Source of the DNA: CAIVAT01 sp037128705
Lineage (GTDB): Bacteria; Bacteroidota; Bacteroidia; Bacteroidales; FEN-979
DNA length: 64,000 bases
Assembly: GCA_037128705.1 (NCBI GenBank)
Contig: JBAXVX010000003.1
Coordinates: 124,001 to 188,000, forward strand
Reading direction: 5' to 3'
The notes beneath the pieces are model-generated. The model saw only the letters and a program-made list of their open reading frames with translations. It was not told the DNA's origin and did not search any database. Every line of letters starts with the position of its first letter. Positions within the stretch are counted from its first letter, which is position 1. This document shows positions 25,222 to 33,487 of the stretch, piece after piece. A program made the position numbers and the translations under genes.

Positions 25222-26782
25222 AGAGCGTTTGAAATGATTTTCCAAGATTAACAATAATATCACTGGCAATCAGGGCTTCAAAGCCCTGTTCTGATGCGGC
25301 CAGATCGCCCGACAGGCCGTGGAGATATACGCCAAGGAGGCATGACTCAGTTGCCGAATAATGCTGTGCCATCAATCCGGCAATAATACCGGTCAGTACA
25401 TCCCCGGTCCCTCCTGTAGCCATCCCCGGGTTTCCGGTCGGATTGAAAAAACAACGGCCATCCGGCGTGGTTATGGCGGTGAGGGCCCCTTTCAGCGCGA
25501 TATAACATTGATGCTTTATCGAGAACTCCCGTTGGATATTGTTCCGATCAAAATCGTTGCTGCTTTTTCCGGCCATTCGTTCAAATTCCCTGGGATGTGG
25601 GGTAAAAACGGAACCCTTGGGGATGAATCCGAGCCAGGTCTTGTTTTCTGAAAGTAGATTGATGGCATCTGCATCAAACAGGATCGGAAGTGTTGAATTT
25701 TGTATCAGGATCTTGAGGGCTGTCGCCGATTTTTCAGATTTTCCGATGCCAGGCCCGATGGCAATGGATGTATAGGCCGACAAATCAGGCAATGTGGTGA
25801 ATTGATGATCATCCGGATCGATGGAGACCATGGCCTCTGGAACAGCTGTTTGCAAAATGGGAACTCCGGATTTTGGAACATGAACGGTGACGAGGCCGCT
25901 GCCCGAACGCAGGCAGGCGCGTGCAGCGAGAACCGCAGCACCCATTTTTCCTGATGAACCAGCGATCAGCAAAGTGTGTCCAAAATTTCCCTTGTGGGCA
26001 TATTTGTTTCGTTTCCTGAGAATTTGCATCAGGTGTAACTGGTCTGTCATGAAATTCTTCACCGGGGCAGCATCAATGAAATCTTGCGAGATGCCAATGT
26101 TGAGCAGTTGCCAGTCTCCAACAAAACGGTCGTTCTCAGGAAAGAAAAATGCCAGCTTGGGAGGGGCAAAAGTGAGCGTGTAATCCGCCCTGATCACGGC
26201 AGGATCTTTTTCAGCCCGGGTCGTGGTGTCGCAAAAAAGTCCCGAAGGTACATCAATGGCCACCACCCTGGCACCTCCGGAATTGATGTGGCGAATAACA
26301 TCCGCCGTAAAGCCCTCCGGTGACCTTGACAAGCCGCTTCCAAAAATAGCATCGATCACCACGGCAGACTGGTCAATGGCCGGCAATGCCCCTGTTTGGC
26401 TGAGCACCTGTACCCGGCCATCCTCAATACCATGCAATACCTGCATTTCCTTCATTTTTTGCATTGCCTTCATGGGTGGCATCATCCGCATTCTCTCATA
26501 ATTGATCCTGCAGGAGGAGCTCATTTTTTCCGGACCACTTAACAGAAAGGTCTCCGCCATGAAACCCGACTGACGCAGCATCCGTGCAATGGCCAGCCCG
26601 TCGCCCCCGTTATTCCCGGTTCCGCAAAAAATCATTATTTTCTGATCAGGACTGAGGTATTTCTCCAGCCATTGAAAACAGGCCGATGCAGCACGTTCCA
26701 TCAGGTCAATCTCATCGATGGGCTCATGTTGAATAGTATAGGAATCCGCTTCCCTGATAAGCGGCACAGGTAGAATTTTCAT
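25208..26782 (-). CDS. nnr: Bifunctional NAD(P)H-hydrate epimerase / ADP-dependent dehydratase
   Basis: A 524-residue two-domain repair enzyme. The YjeF_N epimerase domain (about 1-220) has the CGTGNNGGDGL nucleotide motif and DAIFGSGL. The C-terminal ribokinase-like dehydratase domain (about 235-520) carries the strongly conserved NPGMATGGTGDVLTGIIAGL. Together they return damaged NADHX and NADPHX to NAD(P)H. The start at 26782 (MKILPVPLIREADSYT) is the normal N-terminus for the family; an upstream in-frame start at 26890 adds unrelated residues that overlap the next gene. It sits 2 bp after the small membrane gene and overlaps the HD gene. Confidence 0.93.
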   Translation of the reverse strand: MKILPVPLIREADSYTIQHEPIDEIDLMERAASACFQWLEKYLSPDQKIMIFCGTGNNGGDGLAIARMLRQSGFMAETFLLSGPEKMSSSCRINYERMRMMPPMKAMQKMKEMQVLHGIEDGRVQVLSQTGALPAIDQSAVVIDAIFGSGLSRSPEGFTADVIRHINSGGARVVAIDVPSGLFCDTTTRAEKDPAVIRADYTLTFAPPKLAFFFPENDRFVGDWQLLNIGISQDFIDAAPVKNFMTDQLHLMQILRKRNKYAHKGNFGHTLLIAGSSGKMGAAVLAARACLRSGSGLVTVHVPKSGVPILQTAVPEAMVSIDPDDHQFTTLPDLSAYTSIAIGPGIGKSEKSATALKILIQNSTLPILFDADAINLLSENKTWLGFIPKGSVFTPHPREFERMAGKSSNDFDRNNIQREFSIKHQCYIALKGALTAITTPDGRCFFNPTGNPGMATGGTGDVLTGIIAGLMAQHYSATESCLLGVYLHGLSGDLAASEQGFEALIASDIIVNLGKSFQTLYGKF

Positions 26783-26784
26783 GG

Positions 26785-27156
26785 TCAGTGAAGCATTCCC
26801 CAAAAGGGTAAGGTAACCAGGACTCCGACAATCATCAGCATGACGAATAAAAATACGATGATGGAGATGACAAGCCCGATGATCGCGCAAATACGTCCTG
26901 TTTTAACATTGTTCAGTGAACTTGTTGTATAGCGTGAAGGATCAGCTGCATAGAGTGCGTTTTCCCTCCTCGCCATCACAATGGAAATGATCCCGAGGAC
27001 AATTCCGGCGATGGAGATAAAATGCCACCAGCATAATAAAATGGATAAGATGCCCAGAATAAGGACCATGTTGGAATTGGGTAAATTCTGGGGATCATGG
27101 CCGGATTTTAAATCTCCCTGATGCATGAATCCGGCAGGTTGGGATTGATTTTCCAT
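26785..27156 (-). CDS. Small DUF4190-like membrane protein
   Basis: A 123-residue protein with a polar, glutamine-rich N-terminus and two hydrophobic segments (about 30-55 and 85-115) around a short charged loop. This pattern fits the small DUF4190/'CCC motif' membrane proteins common in Bacteroidota, although here the cysteine cluster is reduced to a single Cys in LLCWW. The function is not known. The stop lies 2 bp before the start of the NAD(P)HX repair gene, so it is part of the same transcript. Confidence 0.7.
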   Translation of the reverse strand: MENQSQPAGFMHQGDLKSGHDPQNLPNSNMVLILGILSILLCWWHFISIAGIVLGIISIVMARRENALYAADPSRYTTSSLNNVKTGRICAIIGLVISIIVFLFVMLMIVGVLVTLPFWGMLH

Positions 27157-27194
27157 AGCTAATAAAAGAGTAAAGATACAGGAATTATTTCATG

Positions 27195-28274
27195 TTACCG
27201 TATCTTAAGTTTATTCAGGGCTTGCTGGTATTTTTTTGCATTCCGGTTATGTTCTGACAGGTCACGGGAAAAATTATGATACCCCGAAAGATCCTCCTTG
27301 GCGCAGAAATAGAAATATGAAGTGGATTTGGCATGGAGCACTGCATCAACCGAGGTAACAGATGGAAGGCAGATCGGCCCGGGGGGCAGTCCTGTTCGAA
27401 GGTAGGTGTTGTATGGTGAATTGATCTTCAGGTGTGCGTTCAGGACCCGCCGGATGGTATAATCATTCCAGGCGAAAATGATGGTCGGATCGGCCTGAAG
27501 CGGAATCCTTTTTTTTATCCGGTTGAGATATACTGAAGCAATGACGGGCTTCTCATCATTTTTATTGCTCTCTTTTTCGACAATGGAGGCGAGGGTGACC
27601 ACTTCCGGAATGGTCAGGTGAAGTGAGTCAGCAAGTTTAACGCGCATGGGTGTCCAGAATCGTTCGTATTCCTTGTTCATCCGGTCAAAAAAATCTTCCT
27701 CCGAGGTATTCCAGAAAAATTCATAGGTGTTGGGAATGAAAAGGACAAAAAGGGTGGGAGGGGTAAGTCCGAAGGAAGACAGATACCGGGGGTCGTTGAA
27801 CATCCTGATCAGCCGGGCGGAATCAACCTCCAACTGCCGGCCGATCCTCCCCGCCAGTTCCTCACGCGACCGGATATTTTGGATGACAATCCGCACGGGA
27901 ACCTGCCTCCCTGATCTCAAAAGGTTCACCAGGGCATTGTTGCTCATTCCATCCTTCAGCAGGTAGCGCCCTGCCTTTACATGCTGGTCGTAATGCTTTC
28001 GGCGAGATAACCACTCAAATGCATCGCGATCATTGAGATAGCCCCTGTTTTGCAGCGAATCCCCGACAGCATTGAAGTCCGATCCTGTATGAATATAAAA
28101 GTAGGCGCTCTCTTGTCCCTGAAGATCGATCATCGTACGGGTTGCAAAAAAACAAAGACGTCCCAGTGCAAAACCCAGGATCAGCAGGGTTGCACCCACC
28201 AGGATGAATGGCATAAGGTCTCTGGAAAGTGACCTTCTTGGATTATGATGGTGTTGCGCGAAAAATCTATTCAT
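27195..28274 (-). CDS. mltG: Endolytic transglycosylase MltG (YceG-like)
   Basis: A 359-residue inner-membrane protein with a positively charged N-terminus, one membrane helix at about 22-42 and a periplasmic YceG domain. The catalytic segment LASIVEKESNKNDE (acid Glu near residue 235) and the following SVYLNRIKKRIPLQADPTI are typical. MltG cuts nascent glycan strands and helps set peptidoglycan chain length. The start overlaps the end of the upstream GNAT gene by 8 bp. Confidence 0.94.
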   Translation of the reverse strand: MNRFFAQHHHNPRRSLSRDLMPFILVGATLLILGFALGRLCFFATRTMIDLQGQESAYFYIHTGSDFNAVGDSLQNRGYLNDRDAFEWLSRRKHYDQHVKAGRYLLKDGMSNNALVNLLRSGRQVPVRIVIQNIRSREELAGRIGRQLEVDSARLIRMFNDPRYLSSFGLTPPTLFVLFIPNTYEFFWNTSEEDFFDRMNKEYERFWTPMRVKLADSLHLTIPEVVTLASIVEKESNKNDEKPVIASVYLNRIKKRIPLQADPTIIFAWNDYTIRRVLNAHLKINSPYNTYLRTGLPPGPICLPSVTSVDAVLHAKSTSYFYFCAKEDLSGYHNFSRDLSEHNRNAKKYQQALNKLKIR

Positions 28275-28812
28275 TGGCGTTGATCAGTTGAAACATCCAC
28301 TCCTCATTCCACTGCGTCCCGTCATTAATCCAGTCGCGCTTTACACCACACCGGGCGAATCCAAGTTTTTCAAACAGGTGAAGACTTGATTTGTTTTCAG
28401 GCGAAATATTGCAGTAAAGCTGATGCAGCCTGAGCGTGTCGAAGGCATACCGGATCATGATTTCCATCGCTTCCCGGGCATAGCCCTTGTTGCGGCCGGC
28501 TTCCCGGATCATAATCCCGACACCGGCGCGGAAATGAAATGGATCAAAATCAAACAGATCAACTGTCCCCACCGACTTTTTTAGGTCAATGGGAGCAACA
28601 AGGTCAATCATCAACCTCAGCTGCCGGGATATAAAAATGTCATTTTGAGAAGACAGTACATATTCCTCCATCTGAAACTTTGAAAATGGGGTCAGGGTAT
28701 TGCTGACCTTCCAAATTGATGTGTCATTTTCCCATTCGTATAAAAGATCAATGTCGTGGGGCTCTAACGCACGCAACTGAAGATTTGGGCCGGAGAGAAG
28801 GTTGTTTTGCAT
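28267..28812 (-). CDS. GNAT family N-acetyltransferase (RimJ/RimL-like)
   Basis: A 181-residue acetyltransferase of the RimJ/RimL-like branch. It has LRALEPHDIDLLYEWEND at the N-terminus, the acetyl-CoA loop region IREAGRNKGYAREAMEIMIRYAF in pieces around residues 105-128, and the C-terminal HLFEKLGFARCGVKR segment. The substrate is unknown; relatives acetylate protein N-termini, amino sugars or spermidine. It lies between dapF (17 bp upstream) and mltG (8-bp overlap), both peptidoglycan genes, so a cell-wall precursor is one possible target. Confidence 0.9.
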   Translation of the reverse strand: MQNNLLSGPNLQLRALEPHDIDLLYEWENDTSIWKVSNTLTPFSKFQMEEYVLSSQNDIFISRQLRLMIDLVAPIDLKKSVGTVDLFDFDPFHFRAGVGIMIREAGRNKGYAREAMEIMIRYAFDTLRLHQLYCNISPENKSSLHLFEKLGFARCGVKRDWINDGTQWNEEWMFQLINANE

Positions 28813-28829
28813 CGGTTGTGCTGTCTGTA

Positions 28830-29615
28830 TTAGATTTCAATTTCCCCTTTGAAGACAAAGGTTGCCGGACCTTCCAGCCAGATATCCGTAAAACGCTCAC
28901 CCGCCTGGATAAAGCTCACTTTTAAAGATCCTCCCAGCGTTTTGATATTATAAAATCCCTGGTGGGGGTGGTTTGCCGCTGCCGCTGCAAGGGCCGATGC
29001 AGTAACCCCTGTACCGCAGGAGAGGGTTTCATCCTCCACACCCCGCTCGTATGACCTCACAAAAAGTGCATCCGGCTGAACTTCAACAAAGTCGATGTTG
29101 GCGCCACCCGGGGTGAAACGTGCATCATGGCGAAGTGCTTTTCCTGAATTGAAAACATCGGTTTGGGCCGCATCCTGAACAAATTTCACGAAATGGGGCG
29201 ACCCGGTATCAATAAAAACTCCATCGCCGTATATCTTCCCGATTTGCGTATCCTTCATTTTGATGCGATAGGAACTGCCTGCTCCGGTGCCCGATATTTC
29301 AGCCGCATGGCTGCCATCCACCGCCCGGAAGTGCGCCGATCTTTCAATAAGTCCCAGCGATCGGGCAAAGGCAGTCATGCATCGCCCCCCGTTGCCGCAC
29401 AGGGTGCTTTCATTCCCATCGGAATTGTAATAGGTCATGGCATAATCAAATCCGCTGCTTAAGGAGAGCAGCATGAGTCCGTCGGCTCCAATCCCGAAAT
29501 GGCGGTCGCAAAGTGAGGCTACCTGCTGCACCGTCGGTTCCCAATGAATCATCCGGTTATCAACGAGGATGAAATCATTGCCGGTTCCATGGTACTTAGA
29601 AAAGGAAATTTTCAT
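28830..29615 (-). CDS. dapF: Diaminopimelate epimerase
   Basis: A 261-residue DapF. The start at 29615 gives the family N-terminus MKISFSKYHGTGNDFILVDN. The two catalytic cysteines are present: Cys73 in LCGNGGRC and a second near residue 210 in SCGTGVTASA. The enzyme converts LL- to meso-diaminopimelate for lysine and peptidoglycan synthesis. It heads a probable minus-strand unit dapF-GNAT-mltG. Its promoter box is divergent from that of the barrel gene at 29676. Confidence 0.95.
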   Translation of the reverse strand: MKISFSKYHGTGNDFILVDNRMIHWEPTVQQVASLCDRHFGIGADGLMLLSLSSGFDYAMTYYNSDGNESTLCGNGGRCMTAFARSLGLIERSAHFRAVDGSHAAEISGTGAGSSYRIKMKDTQIGKIYGDGVFIDTGSPHFVKFVQDAAQTDVFNSGKALRHDARFTPGGANIDFVEVQPDALFVRSYERGVEDETLSCGTGVTASALAAAAANHPHQGFYNIKTLGGSLKVSFIQAGERFTDIWLEGPATFVFKGEIEI

Positions 29616-29632
29616 GTGGTTTATTGAGGTTA

Positions 29633-29640
29633 CAAAGCTA
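29633..29640 (-). promoter_or_regulatory. -7 box TAGCTTTG for dapF
   Basis: On the minus strand TAGCTTTG matches TAnnTTTG, 18 bp upstream of the dapF ATG. It lies back to back with the plus-strand box at 29661-29668. Confidence 0.5.
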
Positions 29641-29660
29641 ACGAAAAGCAATTAATTTAT

Positions 29661-29668
29661 TACTTTTG
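29661..29668 (+). promoter_or_regulatory. -7 box TACTTTTG for the TamA-like barrel gene
   Basis: TACTTTTG matches TAnnTTTG, 7 bp before the ATG at 29676. The region that would hold its -33 box overlaps the dapF promoter, so expression in the two directions may compete. Confidence 0.45.
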
Positions 29669-29675
29669 ATGCCCA

Positions 29676-30986
29676 ATGACGCAGACTCTTTTCCGTTACA
29701 TTTTCATTTTCATCCTTTTAGGGATTGTGAAATTTTCCTCAGGTCAGGAAGCCCCTGTGAATCCGGGGCCTGGTTCACCTCGGGATAGTATAAATTGCCA
29801 GCAGAAGGACATTTTCGATGTCCTCTCTAAAAAAAAGATCCAGGCTCCTGAAATTCCATCTCAAAAGGTCCGGGCCATCATTCTTCCGCTCATCGCATCT
29901 TCACCGGCAACGGGTCTCCAACTTGGTGCCGGGGCCTCACTTTCCTGGTCCATGGGCCGCAACCCGCTGACCAAACTTTCGGCCGGATCGGTGCAGGTGC
30001 TGTGGACCACCGAACGCCAGTTGATCTCCTACATCCGGTCGACCATGTTCTTTAGCCAAAACAGGTGGTTCCTGAAAACCGACTGGAGATGGTATCTTTT
30101 TCGTTTGCCAACCTATGGATTGGGTACCGGGCCGATCAATAATATCCCGCTCATCCCCGAAGAACAGATTTTACCGGGCAATCAGTGGAGCAACGAAGGG
30201 GGAAAGTTCCCGATGAAGTACAACTGGATTAAGTTTCACAACAGTATCTTCAGGGAGATTGTTCCTCATTTTTATGCAGGTTTGGGCTATCACTTCGATT
30301 CATACTATGATATCATCGATGAAAAGTTGAATCTTGACTCGACGGTCAATATTATCACACCCCATTATGCCTATTCATCTTTACATGGATTCAATACCCT
30401 GGCCTATATCACATCGGGCATCAGCGTTAACTTTACCTACGACACCCGCGACAACATCATCAATGCCTACAAGGGTGTGTATGTTCACGCCAGTTATCTC
30501 TACAATTTTTCATTCCTCGGAAGTAATCACGACGGATCAAGCCTGTGGACTGAATTCCGGACCTATGTCGGCCTGTCTAAAAGGGTTCCGAGGCATCTGC
30601 TTGCTTTTTGGGTATTTGGTAGCTTTAAAACCAGCGGGGAGATCCCGTACCTTAACCTGATGTCAAGCGGTTTTGACCAGGCAAATTCGTCGGGCCGCGG
30701 ATATGCCCAGGGCCGGTGGAGGGGCGAAGATTTTGTATACGGAGAGGTGGAATACCGGTTTCCGATCTCTCCCTGTACCCGGATTGTCGGAGGGGTTCTT
30801 TTTGCCAATCTTACCACCGCCTCGAACCGCGATATGGGCGTACCGCTTTTCGGATACTTTAAAGCAGGATGTGGGTTTGGTTTCCGCATTATGGTAGGCA
30901 AGAACGACCGCACCAACATCCTGATCGACTTCGGCCTGGGCGAAGGTTCCCAGGGACTGTATCTGCAGGCCCAGGAGATTTTTTAA
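29676..30986 (+). CDS. BamA/TamA family outer-membrane barrel protein without POTRA domains
   Basis: A 436-residue exported protein: signal peptide at 1-23 (cut after SSGQ), a short linker, then a 16-stranded Omp85-type surface antigen barrel. It has the TYGLGTGP turn near residue 147, a conserved (V/I)xGEVEYRFPIS-type strand (here GEVEYRFPIS), and a final strand ending in Phe as required for outer-membrane assembly. There is no room for POTRA repeats. It is a clear paralogue of the gene at 56588-57889. The role is unknown; such short Omp85-like proteins may insert or export lipids or proteins. Confidence 0.85.
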   Translation: MTQTLFRYIFIFILLGIVKFSSGQEAPVNPGPGSPRDSINCQQKDIFDVLSKKKIQAPEIPSQKVRAIILPLIASSPATGLQLGAGASLSWSMGRNPLTKLSAGSVQVLWTTERQLISYIRSTMFFSQNRWFLKTDWRWYLFRLPTYGLGTGPINNIPLIPEEQILPGNQWSNEGGKFPMKYNWIKFHNSIFREIVPHFYAGLGYHFDSYYDIIDEKLNLDSTVNIITPHYAYSSLHGFNTLAYITSGISVNFTYDTRDNIINAYKGVYVHASYLYNFSFLGSNHDGSSLWTEFRTYVGLSKRVPRHLLAFWVFGSFKTSGEIPYLNLMSSGFDQANSSGRGYAQGRWRGEDFVYGEVEYRFPISPCTRIVGGVLFANLTTASNRDMGVPLFGYFKAGCGFGFRIMVGKNDRTNILIDFGLGEGSQGLYLQAQEIF

Positions 30987-31018
30987 ATGACTGATGACGA
31001 ATAATAATGACCAACGAC
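30986..31018. repeat. Degenerate heptamer-like tract
   Basis: A run of ATGAC-based units (approximately TGACTGA, TGACGAA, TAATAA, TGACCAA) starts at the stop codon of the barrel gene and contains the upstream candidate ATG (31007) of the next gene. It looks like a decayed member of the array family but is too short to be certain. Confidence 0.4.
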
Positions 31019-31033
31019 TTCGAATTTCTTACA

Positions 31034-31525
31034 ATGAACGGAGATCCTGCACTGTATAAAATACTCGATGAATTGAACATCCGTTATGATTATTATGAGC
31101 ATCCCCCGGTGCCCACCATTGAAGCGGCGCGTGTACACTGGAAGGATATTAAAGCAACCCACTGCAAAAATCTTTTTTTCCGGAATCACAAGGGGAACCG
31201 CCATTATCTCGTCATTATCGAGCACTCCCGTGAACTGTTGATCCGCGATCTGGAACAACGGCTGAAACAGGGAAAACTCAGCTTTGCTTCGGATGAACGG
31301 ATGAAGAGATACCTGGGTCTGGCACCCGGCTCTGTGTCGCCGTTTGGACTCATCCATGACCACGAACGGCATGTTCATCTTTTCCTTGATCAAAACCTTC
31401 GCAAATCGGCTCGAATCAGTTTTCATCCATGCATAAATACAGCCTCGCTGGTGGTTTCTTTTCCGGATTTTGAAAAATTCCTTAATTTTACTGGAAATAC
31501 CTATGATTACCTGGAATTGTATTAA
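31034..31525 (+). CDS. Prolyl-tRNA-synthetase-associated editing domain protein (ProXp-ala/YbaK-like)
   Basis: A 163-residue free-standing editing domain. It starts as its family does with an N-terminal helix and YDYYEHPPVPT (about 18-28), has a conserved lysine Lys45 in the CKNLFFRN strand, and the later GLAPGSVSPFGLIHD loop. Such proteins hydrolyse Ala-tRNA(Pro) in trans, correcting an error of prolyl-tRNA synthetase. An upstream in-frame ATG at 31007 would add nine residues that come partly from a degenerate repeat tract, so I prefer 31034. Confidence 0.88.
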   Translation: MNGDPALYKILDELNIRYDYYEHPPVPTIEAARVHWKDIKATHCKNLFFRNHKGNRHYLVIIEHSRELLIRDLEQRLKQGKLSFASDERMKRYLGLAPGSVSPFGLIHDHERHVHLFLDQNLRKSARISFHPCINTASLVVSFPDFEKFLNFTGNTYDYLELY

Positions 31526-31568
31526 TCACCCCTTCGTCGGGAATTTGCCGTGTTCTGTCGATTTCCAG

Positions 31569-31599
31569 TTTGTAGGACTTGCAAACCGGTATATTTTTG
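31569..31599 (+). promoter_or_regulatory. Canonical Bacteroidota promoter TTTG-N19-TATTTTTG
   Basis: TTTG at 31569-31572, a 19-bp spacer, and TATTTTTG at 31592-31599. Both boxes and the spacing match the consensus TTTG-N19/21-TAnnTTTG. It should drive the LiaF-like/LytS/LytTR operon, with a short leader before the ATG at 31635. Confidence 0.85.
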
Positions 31600-31634
31600 C
31601 TTCATCAATAAAATACCTATAAAAATTCTTCGCC

Positions 31635-32369
31635 ATGGAACCAAATAAATCAAACCACGACAATGGGGCTCAAATGAAAAAGTACATTCTTGGAGTGATC
31701 GTAATAGCCGCCGGGTTTATACTACTTTTGACCAACAACGATTTTTTACCTGATTGGGTAAATCATGTCTTCTTTTCCTGGCCGATGCTTCTGATCGGTA
31801 TTGGTGTCATTAGCCTTTCAACAAGCGGAAGCCGCACTCCCGGTACCATCCTGATCCTGATCGGAGGGGTTTTCATGCTTCAACGCATCCCTGGCCTGGA
31901 TATCAATGTATGGCACTTTTTCTGGCCGGTAATCCTGATCGCCATCGGGGTACTTATTCTTACCCGCCGCATGCCACACCGCCCCTGGCAGCCAAGAGTG
32001 AATCAGCCCGCCAACCAGAACCTGGATGATGGCTATGTTCATGAGGAAAATATTTTCAGCGGAGGCAAACAGCGCATCATTCACCAGGTATTTCGTGGTG
32101 GACATATCAACTGCGTGTTCGGAGGTTCCGAATTGGATCTTACCCAGGCTACCCTTGAAGATGGTGTGAGTGAACTTGAGATCAACACCATTTTTGGAGG
32201 CGTGACACTCATCGTACCTTCCGACTGGAGAATTCAGCTCAAGATGACCTCCATCATGGGCGGATTTACCGATAAACGGTCATACGTTAAGGAAAATCCG
32301 GATCCCTCCAAGGTGCTCATCATCAAAGGAAGCACCATCTTTGGAGGTGGTGAGATTAAGAGCTACTGA
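31635..32369 (+). CDS. LiaF-like membrane protein (DUF5668 plus cell-wall stress response domain)
   Basis: A 244-residue protein: about four membrane segments between residues 16 and 110 (LiaF/DUF5668 type), a Pro/Gln linker, and a C-terminal beta-helical domain with glycine repeats (VFGGSELDL, IFGGVTLIVP, IMGGFTDKR) found in LiaF and other 'cell wall-active antibiotic response' proteins. In Firmicutes LiaF restrains the LiaRS system. Here it precedes a LytS kinase by 17 bp and a LytTR regulator, so a similar control or sensing role is plausible but inferred. A strong promoter lies just upstream. Confidence 0.88.
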   Translation: MEPNKSNHDNGAQMKKYILGVIVIAAGFILLLTNNDFLPDWVNHVFFSWPMLLIGIGVISLSTSGSRTPGTILILIGGVFMLQRIPGLDINVWHFFWPVILIAIGVLILTRRMPHRPWQPRVNQPANQNLDDGYVHEENIFSGGKQRIIHQVFRGGHINCVFGGSELDLTQATLEDGVSELEINTIFGGVTLIVPSDWRIQLKMTSIMGGFTDKRSYVKENPDPSKVLIIKGSTIFGGGEIKSY

Positions 32370-32386
32370 ACAAAAAACTGAGGATT

Positions 32387-33451
32387 ATGCAACATCCTGT
32401 TTTTCTCAATAAAAAATCCGTTTCCGTTTATTTTGGTTTGTGGGCCCTCATTATGGGGGTCCACTTTTCTATTTTTTACTTTATCTACTTCTTCCCCATT
32501 GAAGTAGCGCTGGCCGACAGCTTGATTTTCAACGGACTCTTTTGCCTTGCCGGAATCTCGTTGTGGTATGTCGTCAGGTACAGCATCCCCGATCAGAAAA
32601 ACAGCTGGAATGTGCTTTTCAACCATGTAGCTTTTTTAACCCTCACACTGGTTGTGTGGAACGGACTGTCGTTTACGATTCTCAGCACCATTTTCAGCCA
32701 CAACAAAGTCTACATGGATACCCTGGTGATATCCATCCCCAATAAGGTCATCAGCGGCATAATTTTCTATATTGTCATTGCCCTCATCTATTACCTCTTC
32801 ATCTATTATATCAAAATACAGGAAAAAGTCAATGTGGAATCGCGGCTGCGTGAAGTACTGAAGGAAACGGAACTCAATATGCTCAAATCGCAGATCAATC
32901 CGCATTTTTTGTTCAACAGTCTGAACTCCATCAGTTCCCTCACCATCACCAATCCTGAAAAGGCACGGGAGATGGTGATCAAATTATCCGATTTCCTGCG
33001 GTATTCCGTTTCACACAATGCCACCAGTTTTACCACCCTTGAAACCGAGATGGCCAATATCCAGCGTTATCTTGAAATCGAAAAGGTTCGTTTTGGCGAA
33101 AAACTTCTCTTCAGTTTCAACCTGCAGGGAACCTGCCACAATCATCAGATCCCGGTCATGTTATTGCAACCTTTGTTTGAAAATGCCATCAAACACGGGG
33201 TATATGAAAGCACCGAGCAGGTGAGTATCGTGATGGATTGTGAATACAAAGAGGGGTATCTCGAGATAAAGATAGTCAATGATTTCGATCCGGATGCTCA
33301 TCCCCGCAAGGGGACCGGAATCGGGTTGAACAACATCCGTGAAAGGCTGAGGCTGTTGTACAAAAATGATAAACTCCTCCGCACCAAGGTGGATGGAACA
33401 AGATTCTTTGTATTTTTGAGTTTACCAAATACTGAGAAGGTAACAGGGTAA
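32387..33451 (+). CDS. LytS-family sensor histidine kinase
   Basis: A 354-residue kinase with four membrane helices in residues 10-142 and no extra sensor domain, then a His_kinase domain with the phosphoacceptor His173 in SQINPHFLFNSLN, an N-box around Asn267 in QPLFENAIKHG, and the GTGIGLNN ATP lid (309-316). It pairs with the LytTR regulator 36 bp downstream. The last three residues (VTG) and the stop codon come from an octamer array GGTAACAG, so the reading frame ends inside repeat DNA. Confidence 0.94.
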   Translation: MQHPVFLNKKSVSVYFGLWALIMGVHFSIFYFIYFFPIEVALADSLIFNGLFCLAGISLWYVVRYSIPDQKNSWNVLFNHVAFLTLTLVVWNGLSFTILSTIFSHNKVYMDTLVISIPNKVISGIIFYIVIALIYYLFIYYIKIQEKVNVESRLREVLKETELNMLKSQINPHFLFNSLNSISSLTITNPEKAREMVIKLSDFLRYSVSHNATSFTTLETEMANIQRYLEIEKVRFGEKLLFSFNLQGTCHNHQIPVMLLQPLFENAIKHGVYESTEQVSIVMDCEYKEGYLEIKIVNDFDPDAHPRKGTGIGLNNIRERLRLLYKNDKLLRTKVDGTRFFVFLSLPNTEKVTG

Positions 33452-33470
33452 CAGGGTAATAAGGTAACAG
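33439..33470. repeat. Octamer array, four GGTAACAG-type units
   Basis: Units GGTAACAG, GGTAACAG, GGTAATAA, GGTAACAG, then a broken GGTTAAAT. The second unit supplies the stop codon of the LytS gene (33449-33451). The array fills most of the gap before the response regulator. The same unit occurs at 2578-2601. Confidence 0.88.
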
Positions 33471-33487
33471 GGTTAAATTTTTTTCTT

